Shown piece after piece: positions 17,388 through 27,000 of a DNA stretch of 64,000 nucleotides. The notes under the pieces were generated by a model. That model did no database searches. It saw only the letters and a list, made by a program, of their open reading frames with translations, and had not been told where the DNA came from. The stretch is taken from contig NZ_PVUE01000001.1 of the NCBI RefSeq assembly GCF_003003235.1, forward strand, positions 372,001 to 436,000, given 5' to 3'. Source of the DNA: Antricoccus suffuscus. GTDB taxonomy: Bacteria > Actinomycetota > Actinomycetes > Mycobacteriales > Antricoccaceae. The translations under genes and the position numbers were made by a program. The stretch's first letter is position 1; the number at the start of each line of letters is the position of its first letter.

Positions 17388-18998
17388 CTAATGATCGGTC
17401 TCATCATCGGTGCCTTCGGCTATCAGCGTGTTCTGATGTCCGCGGCGGTTATGCCGGCGGATCAACCCGGATTCCTCCAGATCCAGATCCCGCTCGATCT
17501 GCTGGTAGCTCCCTTCGGACAACTTGCCGTTGTTGCGCAACCGGATGTACGTCGCGCGCTCGGATGCGATGATGTCGCGCCGTACGTGGTTGATCGTGTC
17601 CTGGTACTGCAGGTAGAGGTCGCGGTCGGCCTCGGCAACACTCGCCTCGGCGCCGCGGGCTTTAAGCCAGCGTTCGACGAGCAACCGCGCGGGCGCGGGG
17701 AGGTGGTGTTGGTCCAGTGCCGCGTGGGCGATCTCGCTGGCGCCCGCCATCGCTTCGTGGCGGGCCCGTCGTACCTCGATGGCGGCCGTCTCCGGATCGT
17801 CCGCATGTACGCCGACGATCCGAGCGAACCATGGCAAGGTTGGCCCTTGCAGGACGAGTGTGCCGAAGATGACGACCACCGTGCACAACAGAATCAGGTC
17901 GCGGTGCGGCGTATCTAGCGGCAAGGTCTGTGCCGCCGCCAGCGAAACAACGCCGCGCATCCCGGCCCAGGACACCACCGCCAGCTTCCGAGGCTCCAGG
18001 CGGTGCTCGCGGCGGAATAGGCGCGAGAGCGCGTCGCCGCCGTACACCCAGAGCGGCCTGCTGAGCACGACCACGAGCAGGGTGGTGACCGCGGCCAGCA
18101 ACGCCGTACCCGCGCTCTCCTGGACCGATCGGACGATGTCCCAAAGCTGCAGTCCGATCAACGCGAAGACGGCACCCTCCAGGACGTAACGCAGCGTCGC
18201 GAACGTCGCCCCTTCGACGATCCGGACGTCTCCTGACACATGAGTCGCAGAGGTGAAGCCGACGATCAGCCCGGCGACGACGACCGCGAGTACGCCGGAG
18301 CCGTGCAATTGCTCTCCGAGGAGGTACGCCACGAATGGCGTAATCAGCGACAGCGCGGTGATCGACAACGAATTGGACAGTGCGTTGCGTGCCCAGGAGA
18401 CGCCCACGCCGAGGATCGCGCCGACGGCGAGCCCGATCGCGGCGGACGTCGCGAACTCGCCGACCGCGGCACCGGAACCAAACGTGCCGACGCCGATCGC
18501 GGTGACCGCCACCTTGAGCATGACGAGCGAGGTCGCGTCGTTGAAGAGCGACTCGCCTTCGAGCAGTGTCACGACGCTGCGCGGCAGCCCGACCTTGCGG
18601 GCCACCGCCACCGCGGCGACGGCATCCGGTGGGGCGACGACCGCGCCAAGCGCGAGCGCCACCGGAAAGGGGATCGCGGGCACGACTGCGTGCACGATCA
18701 GGCCGACCACCACGGCCGTCAGGATCACGGCAACGACGGCGAGCTGCAGGATCGGTCGGAGCAGCTTCTTGAACGCGATGATCGAGGACTCCATGCCGGC
18801 GGCGTACAGCAGCGGCGGGAGCAGGATGAACAGAATGACGTCGGGTGACACGGTGAAGCTGGGTACGCCGGGGATGAACGACACGCCGAAACCGATGAGG
18901 ACCAACAGCACCGGTGCGGCGATGCGCAGCCGGCTGGCGAGGCCGTTGACGATGATGACTCCGGCGACGAGGCCGATGACCGGCCAGAGCTGAGGCAT
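17388..18998 (-). CDS. Na+/H+ antiporter, CPA1 (NhaP-type) family
   Basis: The 536-residue protein has around 12 membrane helices followed by a cytoplasmic tail of about 140 residues. Recognisable pieces are FILLPPLLYAAGMESS, ALGAVVAPPDAVAAVAVARK (the ion-site Asp within APPDAVA) and LLEGESLFNDATSLV, all typical of CPA1 antiporters. The hydrophilic C-terminus rich in Arg/Glu (LYLQYQDTINHVRRDI, ERDLDLEESGLIRR) fits the regulatory domain of actinobacterial members. It exchanges cytoplasmic Na+ or K+ for protons. It is a single-gene unit. Confidence 0.9.
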   Translation of the reverse strand: MPQLWPVIGLVAGVIIVNGLASRLRIAAPVLLVLIGFGVSFIPGVPSFTVSPDVILFILLPPLLYAAGMESSIIAFKKLLRPILQLAVVAVILTAVVVGLIVHAVVPAIPFPVALALGAVVAPPDAVAAVAVARKVGLPRSVVTLLEGESLFNDATSLVMLKVAVTAIGVGTFGSGAAVGEFATSAAIGLAVGAILGVGVSWARNALSNSLSITALSLITPFVAYLLGEQLHGSGVLAVVVAGLIVGFTSATHVSGDVRIVEGATFATLRYVLEGAVFALIGLQLWDIVRSVQESAGTALLAAVTTLLVVVLSRPLWVYGGDALSRLFRREHRLEPRKLAVVSWAGMRGVVSLAAAQTLPLDTPHRDLILLCTVVVIFGTLVLQGPTLPWFARIVGVHADDPETAAIEVRRARHEAMAGASEIAHAALDQHHLPAPARLLVERWLKARGAEASVAEADRDLYLQYQDTINHVRRDIIASERATYIRLRNNGKLSEGSYQQIERDLDLEESGLIRRHNRRGHQNTLIAEGTDDETDH

Positions 18999-19046
18999 GA
19001 CCTCACCCTAAGACCCCCGATCCGTGTCGTCGTCCTCTCGCAACTC

Positions 19047-19107
19047 CACGTATGTGCCGTAACGCAACGCCGCTGGCAAAATTTCGCTGCCAACTGGCAC
19101 ATGTGTG
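19047..19107. repeat. Interspersed imperfect hairpin, copy 2
   Basis: Arm CACGTATGTGCCG (19047-19059) and arm TGGCACATGTGTG (19095-19107) are inverted copies at 10 of 13 positions. An inner CTGGCA/TGCCAA pairing lies between them. The arms match those at 33358-33419 closely (5' arm 11/13), which shows a repeated element rather than a chance hairpin. It lies in the gap between the antiporter start and the Sir2 stop. Confidence 0.6.
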
Positions 19108-19133
19108 CCCGAACGGCCGTGACGGAGGCGGCG

Positions 19134-19910
19134 TTAGGCGAGAGCGCTGCGGACGGTCGGGGGCAGTACTTCGCCGGCGCGACCGGTCACCACGAGCCGG
19201 GCGATCGAGTCAAGCGGCGTCGGCTCGTCGTTGATGATCGCCAGTTGTGCGCCGTGTCGTACGGCGTGGACTGGCAAGTCCGCTGCGGGGAAGACTTGCA
19301 GCGACGAGCCAATCGCCAGCACGAGGTCGGCTTGCTCCATCAGATCGGTGGATGCCTCGATGATGCCGGGGAACAGCATCTGGCCGAACGATACGGTCGC
19401 GGACTTCACCAGTCCTCCGCAGTCAGGGCAGCGCGGATCCGCCGTACCGGCGGCGACCAGGTCGAGAGCCCATGCGGTGTCGGCGCGAAATCCGCAGCCG
19501 TCCGGCGTACCGGCCACCGGCGCCGCACCAATGCACATCACCTCTCGCGCCGTCCCGTGGATTTCTACGACGTTGGTCGAGCCGGCGAGCTGGTGGAGAC
19601 CGTCGATGTTTTGGGTTATCACCCCAAGGCTGCGACCAGCCTTGTCCAACTCGGCCAGTGCCAGGTGGGCGGGGTTGGGCGCAGGCGTGTTGCCGAGGAA
19701 TTCCTTGCGCATCGCCCACGAGTTTGCCCGGACCTCGGCTGATCCGACGTACTTGTCGAAGGTGAATTCGCGCGGATCGTATCGGGTCCACACGCCGCCG
19801 GGTGAGCGGAAGTCGGGAATGCCGGACTCGGTCGAGATGCCCGCTCCGGTAAACGCGACGATTCGCGCGCTGTCTCGCATCAGGTCGGCAAGAGCGTCGG
19901 TGTCAGGCAT
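19134..19910 (-). CDS. Sir2-family NAD-dependent protein deacylase
   Basis: The ATG at 19910 starts PDTDALADLMRDSARIVAFTGAGIS, so 258 residues are used rather than the longer frame. The NAD-binding GAGIS (residues 22-26), SGIPDFRSPGG, TQNIDGLH (99-106) and the catalytic His118 in EIHG are all present. The structural zinc set is unusual: Cys126 and Cys139 are separated by 12 residues instead of the usual two, while Cys161-Cys164 keep the CxxC form. It removes acyl groups from lysines using NAD+. It is a single gene with no evident partner. Confidence 0.9.
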   Translation of the reverse strand: MPDTDALADLMRDSARIVAFTGAGISTESGIPDFRSPGGVWTRYDPREFTFDKYVGSAEVRANSWAMRKEFLGNTPAPNPAHLALAELDKAGRSLGVITQNIDGLHQLAGSTNVVEIHGTAREVMCIGAAPVAGTPDGCGFRADTAWALDLVAAGTADPRCPDCGGLVKSATVSFGQMLFPGIIEASTDLMEQADLVLAIGSSLQVFPAADLPVHAVRHGAQLAIINDEPTPLDSIARLVVTGRAGEVLPPTVRSALA

Positions 19911-20057
19911 GCCAGCCAGCCTACGACCCCAGCATTTCGTCAGCGCAATTACAGGCACAACACAGATTCGCGGAGGACAATGTCAACGTAGCTCGGTGAG
20001 GGAACGTCTTGCTAGCAACAGCACTCCAACAGCGAGCACGTCGCATCTGGGGGAACT

Positions 20058-20327
20058 ATGTCGCCTAAGAGATCGATTCACCGCGACCGAACAGATATCT
20101 GGTCGACGATCGCCTTCTTCTTCGGAGGGATCGGCGCCATTATTGGCTGTTTCGTCGCCATACTAGCCAGCGTCCGGCACCAAGGCGACGCGATCACCTG
20201 GGGATTGGCGATAGCCAGTGTGGGCGTGGCGCTTGTCGCCTTCGCCGACGCTATCGACATCCGTGCCGCTCGCGTGTGGCGGGCCGCGCGGGTTAAACGC
20301 GACCGCGAGCACTCGTCATCACGTTAG
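20058..20327 (+). CDS. Small two-helix membrane protein, unknown function
   Basis: The 89-residue ORF starts at an ATG with GGGGGAA just upstream. After a basic N-terminus it has two hydrophobic segments (about residues 16-42 and 48-66), separated by SVRHQGDA, and ends in a basic tail rich in Arg/Lys. No known family was recognised. It lies between the Sir2 and msrA genes, oriented with msrA and ending 35 bp before it. Codon use and the good ribosome-binding site support it as real. Confidence 0.6.
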   Translation: MSPKRSIHRDRTDIWSTIAFFFGGIGAIIGCFVAILASVRHQGDAITWGLAIASVGVALVAFADAIDIRAARVWRAARVKRDREHSSSR

Positions 20328-20362
20328 ATGCGCGCCGGCAACGCTGGGCATAGGCTTTGGGC

Positions 20363-21058
20363 ATGGGACTTTTTGGTGGAACGCCGTCCATGATCGACGA
20401 ACGCGTAGCTCTCAAGGGGCGCGCGGACTACGGGTACGCCGTACCCGACACGCACGAAGTGCTCGGCAACCCGATCAAGCCGCCGTACCCGGACAACCTC
20501 GAGGTCGCCGTCTTCGGCATGGGCTGTTTCTGGGGCGCGGAACGCATCTTCTGGCAACTCGACGGGGTCTGGACGACGGCCGCGGCGTACGCCGGGGGCT
20601 ATACGCCGTACCCGACCTACGAAGAGGTGTGCAGTGGTCGGACGGGGCACGCCGAGGTCGCTCTGGTTGTGTACGACCCGAAGCAGATCACCTTCGAGGC
20701 GCTGGTCGCGGTGTTCTTCGAGAACCACAACCCGACCACCCGCTACCAGCAGGGCAATGATGTCGGCACGCAGTATCGCTCCACCATCCTGACGACGACT
20801 CCGGAGCAAGCCGAGGTCGCTGACAAGGTGCGTACGGCGTACCAGGCTCGCCTCACCGAGGCCGGTCACGGCGAGATCACCACCGACATCGAACCGGTGG
20901 GGCCGATCTATCTGGCTGAGGACTACCACCAGCAGTACTTGTTCAAGAACCCCAACGGCTACTGCAACCACGGTTTCAACGGGATCGCCTGCCCAGTAGG
21001 CATTCTCGCGCAGGACGAGGTGCCGAGTCAGCAGTCGGTTCTCGGCAACACCGACTGA
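20363..21058 (+). CDS. msrA: Peptide methionine sulfoxide reductase A
   Basis: The 231-residue protein contains the active-site GCFWG with Cys55 and the downstream family blocks TAAAYAGGYTPYPTYEEVCSGRTGHAE, NPTTRYQQGNDVGTQYRS and YLAEDYHQQYL, separated as usual. It reduces methionine-S-sulfoxide in proteins, repairing oxidative damage. The start is taken at the ATG at 20363; a TTG two codons upstream is less likely. The N-terminal extension of about 45 residues ahead of the catalytic core is common in actinobacterial MsrA. It stands alone; no msrB is adjacent. Confidence 0.95.
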   Translation: MGLFGGTPSMIDERVALKGRADYGYAVPDTHEVLGNPIKPPYPDNLEVAVFGMGCFWGAERIFWQLDGVWTTAAAYAGGYTPYPTYEEVCSGRTGHAEVALVVYDPKQITFEALVAVFFENHNPTTRYQQGNDVGTQYRSTILTTTPEQAEVADKVRTAYQARLTEAGHGEITTDIEPVGPIYLAEDYHQQYLFKNPNGYCNHGFNGIACPVGILAQDEVPSQQSVLGNTD

Positions 21059-21085
21059 TCGAGCGTGTTGCCAGTTAGTGAACTC

Positions 21086-21703
21086 TCACAAGCTGACCGT
21101 GTGTGGGTCGGTATTCAGACTTGCCAGTAGGTATGCGGCGATCTGGTTACCGATCTGTTCTGGAGTGAGACTGCCGTGCGGGTCATACCACTTGTAGACC
21201 CAGTTCGCTGCGCCGAGACAGGTATTGACATACATCGTTACGTCGAGCGTTGCGCTCGAGCGGTAGCGGGTAGTGAGCCTGTGAAGGACGTCCTTAAGGA
21301 TGCCTTCGTAGTCGTGTCGATGTTTGAGTAGTCGGTCCATCATGTGCCGTGGGAGCTCTTCTTCCTCCTCGAAGAACACCTTGTGCATTGCCTGATTGGT
21401 GCAGGTCGCGACCACACGTTGGACGATGAGCGCTCGGAAAGCTTCGATGGGGTCGTCGACCTCGTCCGAGATCGCTATCGCCTCCGCAACGGACCGTTCC
21501 ATGAGGTCCTCGTAGAGGCGGACGAGGATCTCCTCTTTGCTGTCGAAGTAGTGGTAGAGGGTTGGCTTGCTCAATCCGGATGCGACGGCGATCTCGTTCA
21601 TCGACGTTCCGCGGTAGCCACGCTGGCTGAACACGTCGACGGCGGCGGACAGAACTTCCTGTCGCCGTGAGGCGGCGTTACTGGGGCGCCCAACTTTCGC
21701 CAC
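21086..21703 (-). CDS. TetR-family transcriptional regulator
   Basis: The 205-residue protein has a canonical N-terminal helix-turn-helix (residues about 12-55: VLSAAVDVFSQRGYRGTSMNEIA, then GLSKPTLYHYFDSKEEIL) and an all-helical ligand-binding remainder. It is transcribed away from a six-gene acyl-CoA/biotin-carboxylase operon, with a perfect 10-bp-arm palindrome in the shared spacer, so autoregulation plus repression of that operon is expected. The local arrangement parallels the mycobacterial branched-chain keto-acid repressor next to accA1/accD1. The inducer is probably an acyl-CoA of the pathway. Confidence 0.9.
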   Translation of the reverse strand: MAKVGRPSNAASRRQEVLSAAVDVFSQRGYRGTSMNEIAVASGLSKPTLYHYFDSKEEILVRLYEDLMERSVAEAIAISDEVDDPIEAFRALIVQRVVATCTNQAMHKVFFEEEEELPRHMMDRLLKHRHDYEGILKDVLHRLTTRYRSSATLDVTMYVNTCLGAANWVYKWYDPHGSLTPEQIGNQIAAYLLASLNTDPHTVSL

Positions 21704-21828
21704 TTCTGTCTCCTCCTCGGTGCCGCTGCTCGGCGAGATCCGCTCAACCCTAGTTGTCGCGCTCCGCGACGTTGTGAACGTGGTCGCCGGGTCTGGGCTC
21801 TTGCCTACCTATGATCGCAGAGTTATTG

Positions 21829-21854
21829 TAGTTTACCGACCAGACGGTAAACTA
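21829..21854. promoter_or_regulatory. Probable TetR operator (perfect palindrome)
   Basis: TAGTTTACCG (21829-21838) and CGGTAAACTA (21845-21854) are perfect inverted copies around the 6-nt spacer ACCAGA. The site ends 3 nt before the GGAG (21858-21861) that precedes the ACAD start, and lies 125 bp from the divergent TetR start. Position, symmetry and AT-rich arms are what a TetR dimer pair usually binds. It would block transcription of the operon and possibly of the regulator itself. Confidence 0.8.
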
Positions 21855-21866
21855 ATTGGAGCGACA

Positions 21867-23000
21867 ATGACCCTCGCACCCGAGCACCGCGACTTCCAGT
21901 TGATGTGTCGCGCATTCACCGACAAACAGGTACGCCCTGCGGTGGCACAGGCTGAGACTGACGGGCGCCTTACCGATGAGCTCTGGCGATCAATGGGAGC
22001 TGCAGGAATGCTCGGCCTGATGACACCCGAAGAGCAGGGCGGGAGTGGTCGCGATCAGGTAGCCGTCGCCATAGTCGCCGAGGAACTCGCCAGGGCAGCC
22101 GGTGGCGTTGCGATCGGTCCGTTGGTAAGTGCATACATGGCCGGTACACACATCATCGATAACGGCACCGATGCCCACCGCGAAGAGTTTGCCGAAGGTA
22201 TCGCGGCGGGGGAGAAGATTGCGTCGATCGCGGTCACCGAACCTGGCGCGGGGTCGGACGTCGCGGGCCTGATCACCCGGGCAGTAGCGGCCGATGACGG
22301 CTACCGCATCACGGGTCAGAAGATGTTCATCACCAACGCCGGATTGGCCGACGTCCTTATAGTCGGCGCCAAGACCGAGCCAGGACGCGGACACCGCGGT
22401 ATTACGACATTTCTCGTTCGAGCAGGTACCGAGGGTCTGTCCGTGGGAAAACCGCTGCCCAAGATGGGATGGCGGTCATCCGATACCCGCGAGGTGATTC
22501 TGGACAATGTGTTCGTCCCGCGCAGCGACATCGTCGGCGGACTCAATCGTGGCTTCTACCAGATCATGGCGGCCTTCCAGCTTGAGCGGGTCATCCTTGC
22601 AGCGATGGGTGTTGGGCACGCCGCCGAAGCGTTTGAACTGGCGATCCGTCACGTTCGAGACCGCGCGGCCTTTGGCGGGCACCTAATAGACAAGCAGTCA
22701 GTCCGCCACCGTCTGGCGACGATGGAAATCGACCTGGACACTGCCCGGATGATCACCTACCTCGCGGCCGAGCAACTGCGGACCGGGCATCCCGACGCGC
22801 CGCGGACGGTAGCCAAAGCGAAATATCACGCGGCCGTTGCAGCCGCCCGAGTGGTCGATGACGCCGTGCAGCTTCACGGCGGGTCCGGATACGTAGAAGA
22901 AGGTGACATCGCCCGCCATCAGCGTGACGTCCGGATCCTCCGCATCGGAGGCGGAGTCGACGAGGTGCAGCTCGACATCTTGAGTAAGGCCTACGCCTGA
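21867..23000 (+). CDS. Acyl-CoA dehydrogenase (first gene of the biotin-carboxylase operon)
   Basis: The frame is open from 21720, but the ATG at 21867 has GGAG five nt upstream and gives the natural start TLAPEHRDFQLMCRAF (377 residues). It contains VTEPGAGSDVAGLITRA, GQKMFITNAG, and the C-terminal HGGSGYVEEGDIARHQRDVRILRIGGG. It oxidises a short or branched acyl-CoA to the enoyl-CoA, with ETF as acceptor. Because a biotin-dependent carboxylase and a CitE-like lyase follow, isovaleryl-CoA or a related branched acyl-CoA is the best guess. The specificity cannot be read directly. Confidence 0.88.
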   Translation: MTLAPEHRDFQLMCRAFTDKQVRPAVAQAETDGRLTDELWRSMGAAGMLGLMTPEEQGGSGRDQVAVAIVAEELARAAGGVAIGPLVSAYMAGTHIIDNGTDAHREEFAEGIAAGEKIASIAVTEPGAGSDVAGLITRAVAADDGYRITGQKMFITNAGLADVLIVGAKTEPGRGHRGITTFLVRAGTEGLSVGKPLPKMGWRSSDTREVILDNVFVPRSDIVGGLNRGFYQIMAAFQLERVILAAMGVGHAAEAFELAIRHVRDRAAFGGHLIDKQSVRHRLATMEIDLDTARMITYLAAEQLRTGHPDAPRTVAKAKYHAAVAAARVVDDAVQLHGGSGYVEEGDIARHQRDVRILRIGGGVDEVQLDILSKAYA

Positions 23001-23041
23001 GTTCATAGCGCCGAACCGTTGGACCGTCCAAGGAGGAATGA

Positions 23042-24997
23042 ATGTCTGACAATCTGAGTGAAATGCTCGCGGCACCGCTGCTGCCGTTGCGCGAAGAGTG
23101 GGTCGCGCCGGACTACCAAGAGGAGGCGGCGCACGCGCGCGCTCTTCATGATGAAGATCCCGACCTGTATTGGGAGTGGGTCGCGAAGCAGCATCGTTGG
23201 CAGCGGCCGTGGTCGACGCTGCGCACCGGCGGGTTCGGCGATTTTGAGTACTACGTCGGTGGCCGCATCAACGTTGCGGACAATTGTGTCGATCGCTGGG
23301 CGGAGGACCCACAGACTCGCGACAAGCCAGCCGTGATCTGGGAGGGGGAACCTGGCGACAGTCGCACCGTCACCTATGCCGAACTTGCAGACGAGGTTGG
23401 TCGGTTCGCCGCCGGCCTGTCCTCGGTCGGGGTGCGACGGGGCGATATCGTGGCCATCTACCTTCCCAACACGGTCGAGGCGTTCGTGGCAATACACGCA
23501 TGCAACCGCATTGGAGCTATATATACGATTCTCTTCTCTGGATTCAGCGAGGAGGCCGTGCGGTCGCGGTTGGCGCAGGCCGAGCCGAAGGCGGTCGTTG
23601 TCGCGGATGCGAGTTACCGTCGCGGACACGAGGTGCCGCTGCTTGACACACTTCGCGCCGCCCGGGCCGACCTCGTCGAGCAACCGGTGACGATCGTGTT
23701 TGACCGTACCGGGCACGGAGTTGCGCTGACCGACGGAGAGGTCGACTACGCCGAGTTGCTCGCGCAGCAAACCGTGTCGGCGCCCATGGCGCAGATGGAT
23801 CCGAACGAGCCGGCGTTCCTAATATTCACGAGCGGAACCACGGCGAAGCCCAAGGGTGTCGTGCACAGCGTCGGTGGTTTCCTCGTTGGAACCTGGGCCA
23901 ATGCGCACTGGCAAGTGGGCCCGCAGGATCGTGACGTCTACTGGGTCGCGGCCGACGTCGGGTGGCTTACCTTCCCTATCCAGGCTGTCATCGGTGGACT
24001 GGCCAACGGCATGACGATCGTTTGTTACGAGGGTGCGCTCGATGCGCCGACGAATGAACGTTTCTACCAGATCTGTGAGAAGCACGCGGTTACGAAATTG
24101 CTCGCCGCACCTACCGTGTTGCGCATGTTGCGTGGACTCGGCGAGGAGATCAACCATGCACATCCGCTGCCGTTGCTCAAACTTGTGACAGCGCAGGGTG
24201 AACCACTAGATAGCGAGACCTTCACCTGGACGAATGAGCATCTAAGTGGCGGGCTACCGGTGATCAACGCCTACGGCCAGACCGAGACCGGTTCGACCTG
24301 GACCTACCCCATCTACGGAGTGGATCCCCTCAAGGCCGGATCCGCAGGCACCCCCGTCCCGGGTCACACGTGTGCCGTCGTCGACGACGAAGGTCAGCCT
24401 GTTCCCGTTGGCGTAAAAGGCAACTTAGTCATTACTCGTCCGTTCCCCACTCTGGCCCGTTCGGTCTGGAAGGATCCCGATCGATACAAGGAGACCTATT
24501 TTGCACGGTTCCCTGGTGCGTACGCGACCAGCGATGAGGCGGTCATCGACCCGGATGGCCATTTGTGGGTGCTGGGCCGATCCGATGACGTGATCAACGT
24601 TGCGGCCCACCGGATATCGACGATGGAGATCGAAGAGGCAGTCGGCGGTGTCCCGGATGTGCTTGAGGCGGCGGTCGTCGGCGTCTCCCACGCGACGAAG
24701 GGGACTGTGCCGGTGGCATTCGTGCGGCTCACCCAGGACGCACCCTCGGACACTGTCGACACGATCACGAAGACCGTGCCGCAGCAACTCGGAAAGTACG
24801 TCCAGCTGGGTGCGGTGTACGTCGTTGACGCGTTGCCGCGCACTCGGACCGGAAAGACGGTGCGCCGGCTGTTGCGTGACGTTGCTACCGATGGTCGCCC
24901 AAGCGGTGACACCAGCGCGGTAGAGGACATCGCCGTACTCGACCGAATCGTCGAACTGGTGAGTCGCGCCAAGCAGAACTCCGGGGCGCAAGGATGA
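23042..24997 (+). CDS. AMP-forming acyl-CoA synthetase (acetyl/propionyl-CoA synthetase-like)
   Basis: The 651-residue length and layout match the acetyl-CoA synthetase branch. The N-terminal ACAS domain contains [12 protein letters not shown] and [15 protein letters not shown]. The ATP loop is [15 protein letters not shown], followed by [30 protein letters not shown] and the C-terminal catalytic Lys region [16 protein letters not shown]. It activates a carboxylic acid with ATP and CoA. Within this operon it probably activates a short or branched acid feeding the dehydrogenase. The downstream gene starts inside its stop (ATGA). Confidence 0.88.
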   Translation: MSDNLSEMLAAPLLPLREEWVAPDYQEEAAHARALHDEDPDLYWEWVAKQHRWQRPWSTLRTGGFGDFEYYVGGRINVADNCVDRWAEDPQTRDKPAVIWEGEPGDSRTVTYAELADEVGRFAAGLSSVGVRRGDIVAIYLPNTVEAFVAIHACNRIGAIYTILFSGFSEEAVRSRLAQAEPKAVVVADASYRRGHEVPLLDTLRAARADLVEQPVTIVFDRTGHGVALTDGEVDYAELLAQQTVSAPMAQMDPNEPAFLIFTSGTTAKPKGVVHSVGGFLVGTWANAHWQVGPQDRDVYWVAADVGWLTFPIQAVIGGLANGMTIVCYEGALDAPTNERFYQICEKHAVTKLLAAPTVLRMLRGLGEEINHAHPLPLLKLVTAQGEPLDSETFTWTNEHLSGGLPVINAYGQTETGSTWTYPIYGVDPLKAGSAGTPVPGHTCAVVDDEGQPVPVGVKGNLVITRPFPTLARSVWKDPDRYKETYFARFPGAYATSDEAVIDPDGHLWVLGRSDDVINVAAHRISTMEIEEAVGGVPDVLEAAVVGVSHATKGTVPVAFVRLTQDAPSDTVDTITKTVPQQLGKYVQLGAVYVVDALPRTRTGKTVRRLLRDVATDGRPSGDTSAVEDIAVLDRIVELVSRAKQNSGAQG

Positions 24998-25467
24998 GCG
25001 CTGCTCGTCCCACAACGGGCATGTGGTTCGAAGAGCTCGCACCTGGAACGATCGTCCAGCACGCGGTGCGCCGCACCGTGACTGAGACCGACAACGTGCT
25101 CTTCACGACGATGACGATGAATCCGGCGCCGCTGCACTTGGACGCGGCTTATGCCGCGACCACCGAGTTCGGCAAGCCGTTGGTGAACAGCATGTTTACC
25201 ATGGCGCTTGTTGTCGGACTCTCCGTGCACGAGCTGACGTTGGGCACGATAGTGGCCCAACTTAGCGTGTCGGACGCGGTCTTCCCGGCTCCGGTCTTTC
25301 ACGGCGACACCATTCGAGTGGAGACCGAAGTGCTCAGTGCGCGGGAGTCTAGTTCGCGTCCGGGCGCAGGCCTGGTTGTCTTCGAACACCGCGCATACAA
25401 CCAGAACGAAGTACTCGTCTGCAAGCTGCAGCGCACGGGCCTGATGCATAAGGAGCCACGAGAGTGA
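24994..25467 (+). CDS. MaoC-like enoyl-CoA hydratase
   Basis: A single hot-dog protein of 157 residues with [19 protein letters not shown], the MaoC hydration motif (here Asn in place of the common Asp, His retained), and [18 protein letters not shown], which forms the second conserved strand. It resembles the MaoC protein of the mycobacterial accA1/accD1-citE locus. It should hydrate the enoyl-CoA made by the operon's carboxylase or dehydrogenase. It overlaps both neighbours by 4 nt, so equal expression is likely. Confidence 0.85.
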   Translation: MSAARPTTGMWFEELAPGTIVQHAVRRTVTETDNVLFTTMTMNPAPLHLDAAYAATTEFGKPLVNSMFTMALVVGLSVHELTLGTIVAQLSVSDAVFPAPVFHGDTIRVETEVLSARESSSRPGAGLVVFEHRAYNQNEVLVCKLQRTGLMHKEPRE

Positions 25468-26981
25468 CGGACTCGCAGATTCCTGTTCTTGAAGCCATTG
25501 ACGCGGCCCGCGCCGGGAACAGTCCCGAGCGCTGGCCGGAGAAGATCCCGGTCCGCGATCGGGTCGCACTCCTTCTCGACCCGGGATCGTGGGTCGAGGA
25601 CGGCCTGCTAGCGAACAGCGCTAGTGAAGGTCTCCCGGCCGATGGGGTGCTCACCGGGGTCGGAACCGTGCACGGCCGAACGGTAGCGGTCATCGCGCAC
25701 GACTTCGCGGTCAAGGCCGGTTCGTGGGGTGAGTTGACGGTCGAGAAACAGATTCGAATTCTTGAGCGCGCCGATAGAGACCTGCTCCCGGTCTTCTACC
25801 TCGTCGATTCCGCCGGTGGGCGGCTGACCGACCAGTTCGGGTTCTTCCATGGCAGCCGTGGCGCTTCGCGCATCTTTCAACTCCAGGTGGCACTGTCCGG
25901 GCGAGTGCCGCAGATCTGCTGTTTGCACGGCCCGTCGGCGGCCGGGGGCGCCTACATGCCCGCGTTCACCGACTGGGTGGGCATGGTCAACGGCAATGCC
26001 TCGATGTATCTCGCCTCGCCGCGGGTTGCCGAGATGGTGACTGGTGAGAAGACCACCCTCGAGGAGATGGGTGGTGCGATGATGCATGCCAGCATCTCAG
26101 GGTGCGGCGACGAGGTTTTCGACTCGGATTGGGAGGCTATCGCCGCGGCACGGCACCTGCTGTCCTACCTCCCCGACGACTGGCGTACTCGGCCGGCAGA
26201 GGTCGAGGCACGTCAACCCGCGCGCCTTGACTGGCCGGCGAACTTGATTCCCGAAGAGCAGAACGGCGGATACGACGTTCGCGATGTGATCGACCGCCTG
26301 GCCGACGCGGACAGCTTCTTCGAAATCAAGGCGCGCTGGGCCACGGAGATCGTCGTCGGTTTCGCTCGCCTCGACGGCTCGGTCGTCGGTGTAGTGGCGA
26401 ACCAGCCGTCAGTGCGCAGTGGCGCGATATTCGTCGATTCGGCCGACAAGGCCGCCCGGTTCATCAGCATGTGCGACGCCTACAACATCCCGTTGCTGTT
26501 TTTGCAGGACGTGCCCGGCTTCATGGTTGGAGTCGCAATCGAGCGTCAGGGGATCATCCGACACGGCGCGAAGATGGTGACCGCGATGGCCAGCGCCGAG
26601 GTTCCGAAGGTCGCCGTGGTACTCCGTAAGGCATATGCAGCGGGCTTCTACGCGATGTGTGCGCCAGGTTTTGAGCCGCGTGCCACCCTCGCCCTGCCCG
26701 GCGCGACGATTGCTCCGATGTCGCCGGAGGCCTCCACTAACGCTATCTACGCGAGAAAGATCGAGGCCATTGAGGACGATAACGAGCGCGAACAGTTCGT
26801 CGCCGAGAAGGTTGCCGAGCAGTCTGCTGATGCCGACCTGCTCAACGTCGCGAGCCGGCTCATCGTCGATGCGGTCGTGGAGCCCGGTGACCTGCGCACC
26901 GAACTGGTCCGGCGGTTTCACGCTGCTCAAGGCTGGAGCCGGTCTGCGAACCGTCGCCATCATGTGATCAGCCCCGTCTGA
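25464..26981 (+). CDS. Acyl-CoA carboxylase, carboxyltransferase (beta) subunit
   Basis: The 505-residue protein is a biotin-dependent carboxyltransferase: [48 protein letters not shown] and [17 protein letters not shown] in the N half. The C half has [11 protein letters not shown] and a biotin/CoA-site loop [18 protein letters not shown]. It moves carboxyl from biotin to an acyl-CoA. The partner biotin carboxylase/carrier subunit is two genes downstream. The pairing is that of MCC/PCC-like enzymes; the substrate (3-methylcrotonyl, propionyl, or other branched acyl-CoA) is not fixed by the sequence. Confidence 0.9.
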   Translation: MTDSQIPVLEAIDAARAGNSPERWPEKIPVRDRVALLLDPGSWVEDGLLANSASEGLPADGVLTGVGTVHGRTVAVIAHDFAVKAGSWGELTVEKQIRILERADRDLLPVFYLVDSAGGRLTDQFGFFHGSRGASRIFQLQVALSGRVPQICCLHGPSAAGGAYMPAFTDWVGMVNGNASMYLASPRVAEMVTGEKTTLEEMGGAMMHASISGCGDEVFDSDWEAIAAARHLLSYLPDDWRTRPAEVEARQPARLDWPANLIPEEQNGGYDVRDVIDRLADADSFFEIKARWATEIVVGFARLDGSVVGVVANQPSVRSGAIFVDSADKAARFISMCDAYNIPLLFLQDVPGFMVGVAIERQGIIRHGAKMVTAMASAEVPKVAVVLRKAYAAGFYAMCAPGFEPRATLALPGATIAPMSPEASTNAIYARKIEAIEDDNEREQFVAEKVAEQSADADLLNVASRLIVDAVVEPGDLRTELVRRFHAAQGWSRSANRRHHVISPV

Positions 26982-27000
26982 AGGAGATTGTCTTCATCCC

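Noticed and set aside
18253-18993. Plus-strand ORF of 246 codons within the antiporter gene
   Set aside because: Low-complexity Thr/Ala/Ser/Pro translation antisense to a clear CPA1 antiporter.
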